A stretch of 64,000 nucleotides of DNA from a virus, in the IMG/VR virus record IMGVR_UViG_3300049460_000128, positions 186,001 to 250,000 of that record; one strand, written 5' to 3'. Of the stretch, positions 7,604 through 16,231 are shown in pieces; position 1 is the stretch's first letter, and the number at the start of each line of letters is the position of its first letter. Made by a program: the position numbers and the translations under genes. A model generated the notes under the pieces. That model saw only the letters and a program-made list of their open reading frames with translations. It was not told the DNA's origin and made no database searches.

Positions 7604-8629
7604 TTATTTGGCGTACGGTGCATTCAGGTATGCGGTATGATCGGTGGCCTCTTTGCTGATGTTCACCAGACCATTCTTATCACAGAAGCGAAGCATGTGA
7701 ATGCCCACGTTACCCACTCGTGCTTTCTGAACTCGCTCAACAATCACATCATCCATCAAGGCCTTAATGTCATCTGGCTGACGAGTTAAGTCGATCAGAC
7801 TTTCGTTGAACTTGTACTTGTCCTGCACCTTTACCTCGATGGGCTCGTCGTTCTCGTCATAATCAGTCCAAGTCTGAAGCATCAGATTGTTCCAGTCAAA
7901 ACCACGATCAAAGCGATCATCCCAAGCCGCTTTCATCTTGTTCTCACGAACCTTTGGATAAGCGGAGAAGATATTATCACCAGCATCGCCACGAATGCAC
8001 TTCATGAACAAGGCGCGTCTCCACCATTCTGATTCTGGAATGAAGGTAGCAGGTGGGACCACTTTCTTACCAATCTTCAGCTTACCAGCACTCGTAACTG
8101 AGAACTCCACTACATCACCATCCTTGTCGCTCACTTGGTCTTTGCTGATAAGCAACTCACGCACGCCGTCGTAAATCTTCACATTATCAGCCAGCAATTG
8201 AATGAAGTCTGTGTCGCCACTTACAATCAAGTGTTCATCGCTTGGGTGCATCTGGATCCAGCGAGCAATGAAGTCATCACCCTCTACTCGATCCTTTTGC
8301 AAGACCGTTGCATTGGTCTTGGTCACCAGAAAGTCGGTCAACTCAGTGAATGTTTCGCTAAAGATCTGATTCTCTTCGCGCTCGCGTGCGGTAATGGTCA
8401 GGTCAGCTACTCGTCGATGTGCTTTATATAGCGGGTGCGAGTCAAAGCGCCAGCTCTTGCCTTCGAGACAGAAGACCACATGCTCGCCGCCATATTCACG
8501 CCACATTTTACGAATGGAGCGGAAGATTGCATGCAGGGCCAAGCCCGCTTTACTGTACGGGTCACCTGATACTGCATGACGCGCACGGTAAAACAAATTG
8601 GCGGTGTCTATAATGATGTATTTTGTCAT
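7604..8629 (-). CDS. rnh: T4 RNase H-like 5'-3' nuclease (FEN family)
   Basis: 341 aa. N-terminal YIIIDTANLFYRARHAVSG holds the first metal-binding aspartate of the PIN/FEN fold. VEGDDFIARW and IVSGDTDFIQLL supply the next acidic clusters, and CIRGDAGDNIFSAYPKVREN is the helix-hairpin DNA-binding turn. In T4 this enzyme removes RNA primers with polymerase and clamp, both encoded here at 34-38 kb. The leader contains AAATAACAATAAA, a motif shared with several other genes of the window. Confidence 0.88.
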   Translation of the reverse strand: MTKYIIIDTANLFYRARHAVSGDPYSKAGLALHAIFRSIRKMWREYGGEHVVFCLEGKSWRFDSHPLYKAHRRVADLTITAREREENQIFSETFTELTDFLVTKTNATVLQKDRVEGDDFIARWIQMHPSDEHLIVSGDTDFIQLLADNVKIYDGVRELLISKDQVSDKDGDVVEFSVTSAGKLKIGKKVVPPATFIPESEWWRRALFMKCIRGDAGDNIFSAYPKVRENKMKAAWDDRFDRGFDWNNLMLQTWTDYDENDEPIEVKVQDKYKFNESLIDLTRQPDDIKALMDDVIVERVQKARVGNVGIHMLRFCDKNGLVNISKEATDHTAYLNAPYAK

Positions 8630-8668
8630 TGATTTTTATTGTTATTTTGGAGTTGTTCGTTGCGTCAA

Positions 8669-9583
8669 TCAACTATACGAGGTTGGGCCGTTTGGGTCAC
8701 TTTCTTTTTTGATCACGCGCTTGCTGTTGAATGGCATCACGTCGCCCATATACATCTGATCTTGTGATTGAACTACGCCACGGCAAATGTCGGTGAACCA
8801 ACGCTCGACAATCTGATCTTCAGTAAAGCCCGTATAGCCAGCTTCACGCAGCTCGTCAATCCATTTATCATTCCAGTCAAACTCGAAATATAGACCATCG
8901 AGTTTGTCTTCTGGATTATACTCAGAGTTCAACACACAGATATATGGTTCACCCTTTATCGTCGCACACTGTTTCTCGTATGGTTGTTGTTCAATCAAAC
9001 CCAAGCTCAGATCGATATCCAGGATTTCCAGTTCGAGGTCAACACCAGGAGCAACCAGAATTTTGGCAACGCCAACCTTGTACTCGCGTTCTGTAATTTC
9101 ACCATGGACCCATTGAATGCGCAGCAACTCGCAAGCTAGTTCATCGCCTTCGAGGTTCAATTTCGCAAGCGCATTCATGTATGCTTTCTCGGAAATTTCT
9201 TCAAAGGACCAATCGATATGCAGCAGTTCAAACTCCAGGTCTTTGCCCGTAAGTGTGATCTTGGCTTTCTCAATTGCCAGCTTGCGTGAATTGATTTCGC
9301 CCCGTTGATGTTGAATATCCAACAGACGTAATGCTAGGTCATTGCCAGTTAGCGTGGCATGGGCATGCTTGATGTCATATTCATGACTGGTGATTTTATT
9401 GTGCTTCTTGCGATTTTTTAGTTTCGCAACAGTCAATGTCTCGGGAGCTTCGTCCCGATATTTGATTTCGGCCAGCTTGTCGTCAAGCTCAAGGCCGTTA
9501 AGTGTGTACTCAGCTTCTGCCACTTCACGTGTAGTGCCTTTCAACCCCCATGAGCTGGGCAACCAGCCAAATGGTATTTTCAT
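8669..9583 (-). CDS. Repeat-containing hypothetical protein, 304 aa
   Basis: Four or more degenerate repeats of about 38 residues, roughly residues 30-200. Each contains a core like L-x-G-x-D-L-A-x-x-L-L-x-I-(Q/D)-x-x-x-G-E-I-(S/T)-(E/S)-x-x-Y. Examples are LTGNDLALRLLDIQHQRGEI, LTGKDLEFELLHIDWSFEEI and LEGDELACELLRIQWVHGEI. The helical repeats suggest a scaffold or protein-binding role. The C-terminal 100 residues are non-repetitive and acidic. Not recognised. Confidence 0.8.
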   Translation of the reverse strand: MKIPFGWLPSSWGLKGTTREVAEAEYTLNGLELDDKLAEIKYRDEAPETLTVAKLKNRKKHNKITSHEYDIKHAHATLTGNDLALRLLDIQHQRGEINSRKLAIEKAKITLTGKDLEFELLHIDWSFEEISEKAYMNALAKLNLEGDELACELLRIQWVHGEITEREYKVGVAKILVAPGVDLELEILDIDLSLGLIEQQPYEKQCATIKGEPYICVLNSEYNPEDKLDGLYFEFDWNDKWIDELREAGYTGFTEDQIVERWFTDICRGVVQSQDQMYMGDVMPFNSKRVIKKESDPNGPTSYS

Positions 9584-9591
9584 AAATGCGA

Positions 9592-9645
9592 ATTCCCCGA
9601 ATCAAGTTCTACCTCTACTATAGAGACTCAATCGGGGAATCGCAA
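9592..9645 (-). promoter_or_regulatory. Sigma70-like promoter with flanking inverted repeat
   Basis: Minus-strand TTGCGA (9640-9645), 17-base spacer, TATAGT (9617-9622), upstream of the 304-aa repeat protein. ATTCCCCGA arms (9632-9640 and 9592-9600) flank the -10 box, a possible operator. Confidence 0.6.
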
Positions 9646-9659
9646 TATTTTACTTCAGA

Positions 9660-11597
9660 TCAAGCTTGCTGTTTCAGCCACTCTTTATTGAACGGATACT
9701 GAATGATCTCGGTACTAAGTACCATATCATCTTTAGCCAGTTCAATGAACTCCTGTTGCGCGATGGTGTTTTCCTTCAACAGTGCATTCACGATACGCGC
9801 AAACAGTGGCTTATTGCCTTTGATGAGATCCATGGCCCGAGCGTATTGATCATTCAAGATCTGTTCAATGGCTTTATTAGTTGCCGACAGATCAGTGACG
9901 TGGGTGACGCCGCCATTGCCCTGAGCATCGACGCGCGCCAGAGTATCACCAAGGCCGTAGTTACGAACCATATCGCTTGCAATCTTGGTTGCACGACTCA
10001 AGTCGTGTGACGCGCCAGAGCTGCGGTTGTTTGCGCCGAAGAACACTTCCTCGGCAACCGTGCCCGCCAGATAAGTCGCGATCTCATCCAGGTGATCCTG
10101 TTTGGTCATGATCGCGCCGCTTGTAGTAGGCAGCATGTAGCCACCTTCAAACGAAGCAGGATTGATCTTGATCTCAATCGGAGCACTCTTGGTCAGCGCC
10201 GCGAATACAAAACCGTGACCAGTTTCATGCACGGCAACCAATGTCTTGGTGTCGAGTGTGGTCTTGGACTTCTTGAGGTTCAGTTCGAGATCGACTGGGA
10301 AGTTGGTACTTGCATTGTTCCCTGTAACCACGATCGACTTCGCATCAGCACTCATCTTCATGCCGACATCCAGATAACCATTCTCGATGGCCCAGAACGT
10401 AGCATCGACCAACACACCACTGAAGATCATGTGGATCGACGAGAACACAGGACGAGTACCCTGAGTTGGATACACGGAGTTGTTGTAGATCTCACGATGG
10501 ATCGACTTGTCCAACGTGAAGACGATATCCGATACCGCAGTCATCTCGTCGATGTAACGCTTGCAGGTCGACTCAATCAAACGCTCATACGACAACTTGC
10601 TCATCGATGGATAGATGATGTGGTTGTTGCCCATACGTGCGATCTGCTCTGGACGGAAACGACGCTTCAGATGACGCTTGATGTCAGTGCTGCTGATCTT
10701 CTTGGTCATGTCATGGTAGAAGTCAGCATCGGTATCGCAATCGTCCGTGCTGTCACTGCCAGTGAATGCCGAATCCAGATTGCCGGAGATGAAGATCAGG
10801 AGCTTCGTGTAATCGATTTCCCACGACACACGCTGTTGCTTGAGATCGGCCAATGCCAGGCTGGTGCGGTCTGCATCCCATTTCATGATCTCGGAAACAG
10901 ATTCACTCAAACGCAGAAGCTTCTTGAGATTCTTGGCTTCATACGGATAGACCTTGAACGCACGTTGCTTCTTGGCTTTCTTTGGCTTTTCTTCCTCGTC
11001 CTCGTCGAGATCATCGTCGTCTTCAGTACCAACACCATCCTGGTCCCATGCACGATATGCCAACATCATCTCGATCTCAGCAAAGATTGATGCGTCGGCG
11101 GAGAATTTGCCATCACTAAGCAAAGTCCAGACGTCCTGGAAACGCTCAACCTTAACATCACCACCCACTTCATCAACAGTACGGAAGCGCTGGATCTCAT
11201 CCAACAGCAAGATGCCTGGCTTACCTTCGTCGATGGTGCTGGTACCCAACAGTTTAGTGATGCTGTTGGCATTGTAGGACGAAGTAACGGAACCACCGTC
11301 CATTTGAACTTCAACGAACTTTTCGTTGAATTGCAACAACGATACGATACGACGTACCAGTTGCGTTTTTCCCACACCAGTCATACCCCAGAGGTTGATG
11401 ATGACCGGGCGAGTAATGATATCTGGGAAGATATACCATGCCGAAATGGCAGAGATTACCTTGTCAATGATTGTATCAAGACCAAAGAACTCAGTCTTCA
11501 GTTGCGCGGCCACGCTGGCAAGCTTTGCACGCTTTTCGGCAATGACTGTATTGTCCAGTTTGGCTTTGATCGGTACTACGTTGTTGCTTGCGGTCAT
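9660..11597 (-). CDS. Soluble FtsH-like AAA+ / M41 metalloprotease
   Basis: 645 aa from ATG 11597, which has AAAGG 9 bases upstream; a TTG 10 codons earlier also keeps the frame open. Walker A GMTGVGKTQLVRR and Walker B ILLLDEIQRF define an AAA+ domain interrupted by an acidic/lysine-rich insert (DDDDLDEDEEEKPKKAKK). The C-terminal part is an M41 peptidase: HETGH zinc site, AGTVAEEVFFG, and GASHDLSRATKIASDMVRNY with the third zinc ligand. Unlike FtsH it has no N-terminal membrane segments, and the ATPase looks closer to the ClpX/HslU type. It probably unfolds and degrades host or phage proteins. Confidence 0.88.
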   Translation of the reverse strand: MTASNNVVPIKAKLDNTVIAEKRAKLASVAAQLKTEFFGLDTIIDKVISAISAWYIFPDIITRPVIINLWGMTGVGKTQLVRRIVSLLQFNEKFVEVQMDGGSVTSSYNANSITKLLGTSTIDEGKPGILLLDEIQRFRTVDEVGGDVKVERFQDVWTLLSDGKFSADASIFAEIEMMLAYRAWDQDGVGTEDDDDLDEDEEEKPKKAKKQRAFKVYPYEAKNLKKLLRLSESVSEIMKWDADRTSLALADLKQQRVSWEIDYTKLLIFISGNLDSAFTGSDSTDDCDTDADFYHDMTKKISSTDIKRHLKRRFRPEQIARMGNNHIIYPSMSKLSYERLIESTCKRYIDEMTAVSDIVFTLDKSIHREIYNNSVYPTQGTRPVFSSIHMIFSGVLVDATFWAIENGYLDVGMKMSADAKSIVVTGNNASTNFPVDLELNLKKSKTTLDTKTLVAVHETGHGFVFAALTKSAPIEIKINPASFEGGYMLPTTSGAIMTKQDHLDEIATYLAGTVAEEVFFGANNRSSGASHDLSRATKIASDMVRNYGLGDTLARVDAQGNGGVTHVTDLSATNKAIEQILNDQYARAMDLIKGNKPLFARIVNALLKENTIAQQEFIELAKDDMVLSTEIIQYPFNKEWLKQQA

Positions 11598-11645
11598 GGG
11601 GAAGAGCCTTTTAATAATTGGAGGCAAGTTGTATTGCCAGTTGCC

Positions 11646-11673
11646 AGTATACTGACATTACTCTTTCTTGCAA
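11646..11673 (-). promoter_or_regulatory. Sigma70-like promoter for the protease
   Basis: Minus-strand TTGCAA (11668-11673), 16-base spacer, TATACT (11646-11651) followed by GGCAACTGGCAA. Confidence 0.6.
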
Positions 11674-11691
11674 GTGGCAAGAAATTAACTT

Positions 11692-12096
11692 TTACGGAAT
11701 CACACAGTCAAGCGACTTCAACTGATCCATTAATTGCAGCTTACGAACCGCATAATAGGAGAACCAACGATCACGATTGTCCCATATGAATTCTTCATAC
11801 CGTGCCAACCCATTGCACGGACAGTCATCTGGAAATGCCATCTCATTGATCATCACATAATGGATACAGTCAACATCACGAACGATGATGTAGCTGTCTG
11901 GATCTTCCGCTGCCATCTTCTCCAGATCTGGAACAGTTTCATCCAAGTGACATACATACTCATCATGGATGTTACTGCTATCGATGGCAATATGCTCACG
12001 ATCACAATATGAACAATTGATCGCCGTTGCACCACCACCAGACAAAGAGTTCACAAACGCATCACTGACCTTGGGTCCATCATATTTTCTTTTCAT
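11692..12096 (-). CDS. Hypothetical protein with zinc-ribbon-like cysteines, 134 aa
   Basis: CSYCDREH (residues 28-35) and later C49 and DDCPC could bind a metal; spacing is irregular. Last gene of the small-protein array: its ATG overlaps the stop of the first FKL gene, so it shares that operon. It lacks the FKL motif. Confidence 0.75.
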   Translation of the reverse strand: MKRKYDGPKVSDAFVNSLSGGGATAINCSYCDREHIAIDSSNIHDEYVCHLDETVPDLEKMAAEDPDSYIIVRDVDCIHYVMINEMAFPDDCPCNGLARYEEFIWDNRDRWFSYYAVRKLQLMDQLKSLDCVIP

Positions 12097-12629
12097 ATAC
12101 TCAACTTAAACATTGTCATATCGGATTCAGTCATAGCAACCTTCCACTCAAAATCATGCAGCTCCTCGTCACCCAGGGCGTCATATATGGTTTTATACAA
12201 GTGAACTCTACCATTATGCCGGTTGATCAACTCATTGATTTCCGGCTTTAACATGAGATCAACATGGTGCCGTGGTACAACTATGCTATCCAACTGAGGG
12301 ACTTGTTTGAAATGAATAGTTGAACGAAACGCCTCAAAATGATCAGCAAACCAATCCTGCGAAATACGAAGCTCCGTCATATCTGGAAACTTATAGACGG
12401 ACAAGAACCAATAACCTAACTTCAACTCATAAGTCATATACTTGAGCTTGAACACTACCATATCGCCCAAGGAGTCAAACTCCATATAGGTCAAGAAGCC
12501 ATCGCCATCCGCATAACTCAACTTATGACCATCAGCCAAAATCAAACTCTCAGTGGTAAGAGCCAAGTCCCTAAGACTGGGATCATGCCCACACTGACCC
12601 TCATCATATATGGCAATGAAGTACGTCAT
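12093..12629 (-). CDS. FKL-family protein, double module, 178 aa
   Basis: The only visible fusion of two units of the array family. Copy one ends MEFDSLGDMVVFKLKYM (about residues 50-66) and copy two ends the protein with VAMTESDMTMFKLSI. A family unit is normally 62-106 aa, with a beta N-terminus, a helix and a C-terminal strand-helix holding F-(K/R)-L. The fusion shows that units can be joined in frame. ATGA overlap with the gene upstream. Confidence 0.85.
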   Translation of the reverse strand: MTYFIAIYDEGQCGHDPSLRDLALTTESLILADGHKLSYADGDGFLTYMEFDSLGDMVVFKLKYMTYELKLGYWFLSVYKFPDMTELRISQDWFADHFEAFRSTIHFKQVPQLDSIVVPRHHVDLMLKPEINELINRHNGRVHLYKTIYDALGDEELHDFEWKVAMTESDMTMFKLSI

Positions 12630-12838
12630 ATCAACACATCACTATACTTGAGTCGAAACATTACCGCCTGCTCATCACTCATAAACTGAATGTGAATGAA
12701 CCCCTGATCTATGAACAAAATCGTTGAGTCATATCCCTCAGATCTCAACTCACTAACAATCTCACCCTTCAACATGGGAAAACCCGTAGGCACACACAAC
12801 GCCTTTACGGCATTAGCAGTCAATCGAATATAACTCAT
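12626..12838 (-). CDS. FKL-family protein, 70 aa
   Basis: Motif IQFMSDEQAVMFRLKYS near the C-terminus. ATG 12838 overlaps the upstream stop as ATGA and is preferred over TTG 12844. Confidence 0.8.
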   Translation of the reverse strand: MSYIRLTANAVKALCVPTGFPMLKGEIVSELRSEGYDSTILFIDQGFIHIQFMSDEQAVMFRLKYSDVLI

Positions 12839-13086
12839 GGACAACTCAACTTGAATAGCATCAAGTCCTCTTCAGACTCAAAGGTAAGATACGGAGCATC
12901 AGTCTCCAACTCAACCTGACCATATCTGGTGTTTATAACAAACGGCTCCCGCCTACTAGACAATACACCTTTGTACTTGGCAACAACACCAGCATACGGC
13001 TCACGAATCGAAGACGGCGCATAGACAGCATACTGATTCATGGTACACTCACACCAGTCACTCGGTATTTTGATTGATATACTCAT
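12835..13086 (-). CDS. FKL-family protein, 83 aa
   Basis: N-terminus MSISIKIPSDWCE shows the I-x-I-P-x-x-W start seen in many members; C-terminus LTFESEEDLMLFKLSCP. Coupled to both neighbours by ATGA overlaps. Confidence 0.83.
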   Translation of the reverse strand: MSISIKIPSDWCECTMNQYAVYAPSSIREPYAGVVAKYKGVLSSRREPFVINTRYGQVELETDAPYLTFESEEDLMLFKLSCP

Positions 13087-13289
13087 AGGTGAGTCAACTT
13101 AAACAAGGCAGCCGAGGCTTCATCCGGAAACACAATACTGCAAAAACTCCAACCATGATGATCATCCCACTTAATGTCATACCCCATTCGTCTCGCTATA
13201 TCAATCACCTTATCAATATGACGGATCTGAGCAGTCGTGTAGGTATGCTGGTGATCATCAAAGACTTCAAGTTTAACGATTCCGGTCAT
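13083..13289 (-). CDS. FKL-family protein, 68 aa
   Basis: Ends IVFPDEASAALFKLTHL; its VFPDEASAALFKL is identical to that of the member ending at 18171, pointing to recent duplication or conversion. ATG 13289 chosen over GTG 13292. Confidence 0.82.
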   Translation of the reverse strand: MTGIVKLEVFDDHQHTYTTAQIRHIDKVIDIARRMGYDIKWDDHHGWSFCSIVFPDEASAALFKLTHL

Positions 13290-13566
13290 CACTTGGTATC
13301 ACATTAAGCCAATAGTCACTCATACTCAATTTAAACAAAACAGACTGTTCTGATGTCGTAAACTCCAGGTAGGTTTTTGGATTCTCGTCAAGAGTTTCGA
13401 CAGGAATGACCAGATTCAGCGTTCTTAGGTCAAACCCAGCATCCACGATTGCTAGCTGCATTGGGTACTTGAGGCCACCAAAACTCTTGGCCAATTTGCC
13501 ACCCATCATCACACTACGATGGTTCACCCAGTTGACCCAATGATCCGGTATTTCGATACGATCCAT
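13273..13566 (-). CDS. FKL-family protein with C-terminal tail, 97 aa
   Basis: Start ATG 13566 (MDRIEIPDHWVNW) matches the family N-terminus; the longer GTG frame would include the terminator hairpin. Motif LEFTTSEQSVLFKLSMS is followed by a 13-residue tail, so the motif need not be terminal. Confidence 0.8.
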   Translation of the reverse strand: MDRIEIPDHWVNWVNHRSVMMGGKLAKSFGGLKYPMQLAIVDAGFDLRTLNLVIPVETLDENPKTYLEFTTSEQSVLFKLSMSDYWLNVIPSDDRNR

Positions 13567-13571
13567 ATGCT

Positions 13572-13605
13572 TTATAAAAAACTTTGGTGCCACATTATGG
13601 CACCA
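13572..13605 (-). terminator. Intrinsic terminator inside the array
   Basis: TGGTGCCA/TGGCACCA stem (13586-13593 and 13599-13606 region) with a 5-base loop, then AAG and six U on the minus strand. It splits the array into at least two units. Confidence 0.65.
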
Positions 13606-13689
13606 TTTGTTGAGTTACTGCTGACCCATATATCATGTTACGGCGTCATGGATCGTCACCAGTCAGTCGTATGACTCTGGGATGACACC
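13606..13689. other. Intergenic gap in the array, 84 bases
   Basis: One of the few gaps inside the array. No convincing -35/-10 pair was found, although the gap sits between a stop and a terminator. Confidence 0.4.
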
Positions 13690-13965
13690 TTACATGTACG
13701 TGAGCTTAAACAGCGCAGCTTCGTCTTCATGCTCAAAATGCAGATATGGCAAGCTTACTGGAAATTTGAGTTTGATTGACTCGCCAGTATGAAGAGGAAA
13801 ATCGAAGATGACGTCCTCGGATTCCATCACCAGAGTTGCCGCATACTGACTTACGATGTTGATCTTTTCTGGACGTAATCCTGACTTAACTTCACCCAAC
13901 GCTGTAAACTTACGAACGCCGTAGAATATGTCGACCCAATCACTTGGTAGTTTTATTCGTATCAT
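13690..13965 (-). CDS. FKL-family protein, 91 aa
   Basis: N-terminus MIRIKLPSDWVDIFYG, C-terminus LHFEHEDEAALFKLTYM. Among the clearest full-length members; coupled upstream by ATGA. Confidence 0.85.
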   Translation of the reverse strand: MIRIKLPSDWVDIFYGVRKFTALGEVKSGLRPEKINIVSQYAATLVMESEDVIFDFPLHTGESIKLKFPVSLPYLHFEHEDEAALFKLTYM

Positions 13966-14282
13966 AGGTGGGTGAGCTTGAAAATAGTTGCCGCTGCGTC
14001 ATCATCGAATGCGACGTGTGGCCAATATTGGTCGGTTCTCTGGTAGGTATGGGACACAGTAAGACCATGCTCTGGTCCCAAGTCTGCAATCTTGACTGGG
14101 TGCATGATCATATAACCACCAGCCGCATTGACGATCTCCCAGTATTCATCATCCAAGCCATAATAGCCATGGGTTTGAGCTTTGACTACTCGATTTGACG
14201 GCAAGCCCTTGGCTGCTGAATGCCAGTAATCTCGGGCGTCGTACCACCACCAGAGATTGGGAGGGCGAAAAATTACTGGCAT
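13962..14282 (-). CDS. FKL-family protein, 106 aa
   Basis: Start ATG 14282 (MPVIFRPPNLWWWYD) overlaps the upstream gene by 10 bases. Ends VAFDDDAAATIFKLTHL. Longest single-module member of this cluster, with an aromatic-rich N-terminus. Confidence 0.82.
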   Translation of the reverse strand: MPVIFRPPNLWWWYDARDYWHSAAKGLPSNRVVKAQTHGYYGLDDEYWEIVNAAGGYMIMHPVKIADLGPEHGLTVSHTYQRTDQYWPHVAFDDDAAATIFKLTHL

Positions 14283-14536
14283 GATAGTTTGAACATCACC
14301 GCATCTTCTTCTGTTTGGAAGCATGCCATTATTTGATAATAGGGCTTTCGCATGGTTATATACTGGTCCCCATTATGGAACGAGTAATCCATGGATGTCT
14401 TACATCGCACAAGATGGCCATTGTGTTGCTTGACCATTGCCTCATAGGGCGAGTTATCAAGCTTAGCCATGAAAGCTTCCGCGACAAAGCTCCATTCGAT
14501 AGTCACATATTCTTCTGGAGTAGGAATCTGAATCAT
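14273..14536 (-). CDS. FKL-family protein, 87 aa
   Basis: N-terminus MIQIPTPEEYVTIEW; C-terminus ACFQTEEDAVMFKLSCQ. Confidence 0.84.
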   Translation of the reverse strand: MIQIPTPEEYVTIEWSFVAEAFMAKLDNSPYEAMVKQHNGHLVRCKTSMDYSFHNGDQYITMRKPYYQIMACFQTEEDAVMFKLSCQ

Positions 14537-14787
14537 AGCTCGGTCAACTTGAACAACACTGCATCAGCGTCAGTCTCAAAGGTCAGGCATGGACGCACGG
14601 CCACGTATGGATAGCTTGTACCATCGGGCAGATGCTTGACTAGCTCGTGACGCTCAAATGTGAATTGACAATTGAACTGTTCGAGTACGTGCAGACGCCC
14701 ATCGGTTAACCCTGACAGACGAAACGTTTCTTGCTTTGCATCAAAGCCCCATTTGCACCATTCATACGGTATAATAACTTTAGTCAT
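14533..14787 (-). CDS. FKL-family protein, 84 aa
   Basis: N-terminus MTKVIIPYEWCKWGF; C-terminus LTFETDADAVLFKLTEL. Confidence 0.84.
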   Translation of the reverse strand: MTKVIIPYEWCKWGFDAKQETFRLSGLTDGRLHVLEQFNCQFTFERHELVKHLPDGTSYPYVAVRPCLTFETDADAVLFKLTEL

Positions 14788-14981
14788 AGGTGTTTGAGTT
14801 TGAAAATTGCAGCGTCACCTTCGTTTTCAAACTCAATAACCCACAGGTAATGACCATCATTATCTGGAGCAGTCGCGAACACCTTGTAGCCATCAGCCCG
14901 ATAGGCGGCTATCTTGTTGTTGAATACCACATTAGGTCTGATCCTAAAGTAATCCTCAGCTAGTATGAAATGAACACTCAT
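14784..14981 (-). CDS. FKL-family protein, 65 aa
   Basis: One of the shortest members; little more than strand, helix and terminal motif IEFENEGDAAIFKLKHL. Confidence 0.82.
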   Translation of the reverse strand: MSVHFILAEDYFRIRPNVVFNNKIAAYRADGYKVFATAPDNDGHYLWVIEFENEGDAAIFKLKHL

Positions 14982-15217
14982 AGGTATGTTAGTTTGAACA
15001 TCACGGCATCTTCTTCATTGCGGAAGATCAACTTACAATATCTCCGTACATGCGGTATCATAATACCTTTATATGGCCTTTCTGATCTTTCAGTACAGGT
15101 TTTCCGTATAGCATGAACATCAGTCAAGTATTGTTCTATTTCTTGATTGATGAAGGTTGGCTCACCCCTCCAGGCAATGGCTGCTGGGCTACCGGGAGGT
15201 ATGATAAGCTCGATCAT
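14978..15217 (-). CDS. FKL-family protein, 79 aa
   Basis: N-terminus MIELIIPPGSP; basic middle; ends LIFRNEEDAVMFKLTYL. Confidence 0.83.
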   Translation of the reverse strand: MIELIIPPGSPAAIAWRGEPTFINQEIEQYLTDVHAIRKTCTERSERPYKGIMIPHVRRYCKLIFRNEEDAVMFKLTYL

Positions 15218-15465
15218 TTGCCCGCGTAGGCCTTGAGTGTCTCCTTTATTGCTTCCTGCTTGGCTTCTTCGGGAGTCAGCACTGGCTTCAAAGTTTCAAC
15301 GAGCAGAACCAGATCATGGGCTGTATTGGAAATCGACAAGCGAGTGTGTTTGCCGTATTGCTTCTTGAATTCCTTCAGGCGGTCAATTGCGTCGGTGATA
15401 TCAGTATTCAGAATTGGCAATTGATTCACTACTGCCCAGGTCATTGGTTGTGTGTTTTTAGTCAT
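15214..15465 (-). CDS. Unrelated small protein inside the array, 83 aa
   Basis: No FKL motif. Helical, with a Lys/Glu-rich C-terminus (LTPEEAKQEAIKETLKAYAG). Overlaps the gene upstream by 8 bases and the one downstream by 4, so it is part of the operon. Not recognised. Confidence 0.78.
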   Translation of the reverse strand: MTKNTQPMTWAVVNQLPILNTDITDAIDRLKEFKKQYGKHTRLSISNTAHDLVLLVETLKPVLTPEEAKQEAIKETLKAYAGK

Positions 15466-15682
15466 TTGGTATACTCAGTTTGAAAATTGCCAGATCACTC
15501 TCGGTCATGAACAGAAGAGTGTTGTTCCTGCCATTGTATATGGCGCCAAGATTATTTGCTAACTCTTGACACCAACTTGTCAACACACAGATGCGATCAC
15601 GATCCTCATTTGCCATAAGGAAAGTGACTCGATAGAAGTCAGTCTCTTTACCTGTTGGGGTTGGCAGTTTGAATGAAATCAT
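15458..15682 (-). CDS. FKL-family protein, 74 aa
   Basis: Start MISFKLPTPTG overlaps the C-terminal tail of the upstream member by 35 bases, an unusually long overlap. Motif LLFMTESDLAIFKLSIP. Confidence 0.8.
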   Translation of the reverse strand: MISFKLPTPTGKETDFYRVTFLMANEDRDRICVLTSWCQELANNLGAIYNGRNNTLLFMTESDLAIFKLSIPND

Positions 15683-15899
15683 TGTATGTCAATTTGAATA
15701 AAGCTGCGTCCGTGTCAGTCTCGAATTTGATTACGTAGCGACGATGCATCACCCATGTATATTGAGTGTCCCGTTGATATTCATGTTCAATGGCATGTCC
15801 GGCCAGGCGGAACACATTAAGGTATTCATCTTCACCTAACACAATCTCTTGACACAAATTGAAGTGCGGATGCCATCTCGAAATTGGAATTGTGATCAT
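15648..15899 (-). CDS. FKL-family protein with tail, 83 aa
   Basis: Motif IKFETDTDAALFKLTYN followed by a short tail whose DNA also encodes the next gene's start. Confidence 0.82.
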   Translation of the reverse strand: MITIPISRWHPHFNLCQEIVLGEDEYLNVFRLAGHAIEHEYQRDTQYTWVMHRRYVIKFETDTDAALFKLTYNDFIQTANPNR

Positions 15900-16183
15900 A
15901 AGTGCGTGAGTTTGAACAAGGCAGCTTCATCTTGAGTGGGAAATACCAGCCAATAACGAAGGTCAAGTGTTTGAATGATAGTGTCGCACTTCAGATGCTC
16001 TAAGGCTGGGCGCAGGATGGGATTGAAGCGGATGAAATGTGTGATGCCGGCCGGTGGCCATTTCCATGGAGTCACTTCCAATGCGGTATCAGGCAAGGCC
16101 ACTGGATCACGATAGATCAGCACCTTACCGATAAAGAATTCACATATGAAGCGTTCGAGACGCGGCTCGTTGATGTAGTCCAT
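15896..16183 (-). CDS. FKL-family protein, 95 aa
   Basis: Start ATG 16183 (MDYINEPRLERF) is placed after a -10-like TATACT (16191-16196); the frame stays open to 16207. Ends LVFPTQDEAALFKLTHL. May head a sub-operon. Confidence 0.78.
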   Translation of the reverse strand: MDYINEPRLERFICEFFIGKVLIYRDPVALPDTALEVTPWKWPPAGITHFIRFNPILRPALEHLKCDTIIQTLDLRYWLVFPTQDEAALFKLTHL

Positions 16184-16231
16184 ATTGCCAGTATAACAAA
16201 GCCACATGATGGCAAGTCTGGCAATATTTCA

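Noticed and set aside
10092-11090. A 332-residue open frame opposite the FtsH-like gene
   Set aside because: Antisense to an intact AAA+/M41 gene, no recognised domain or ribosome site.
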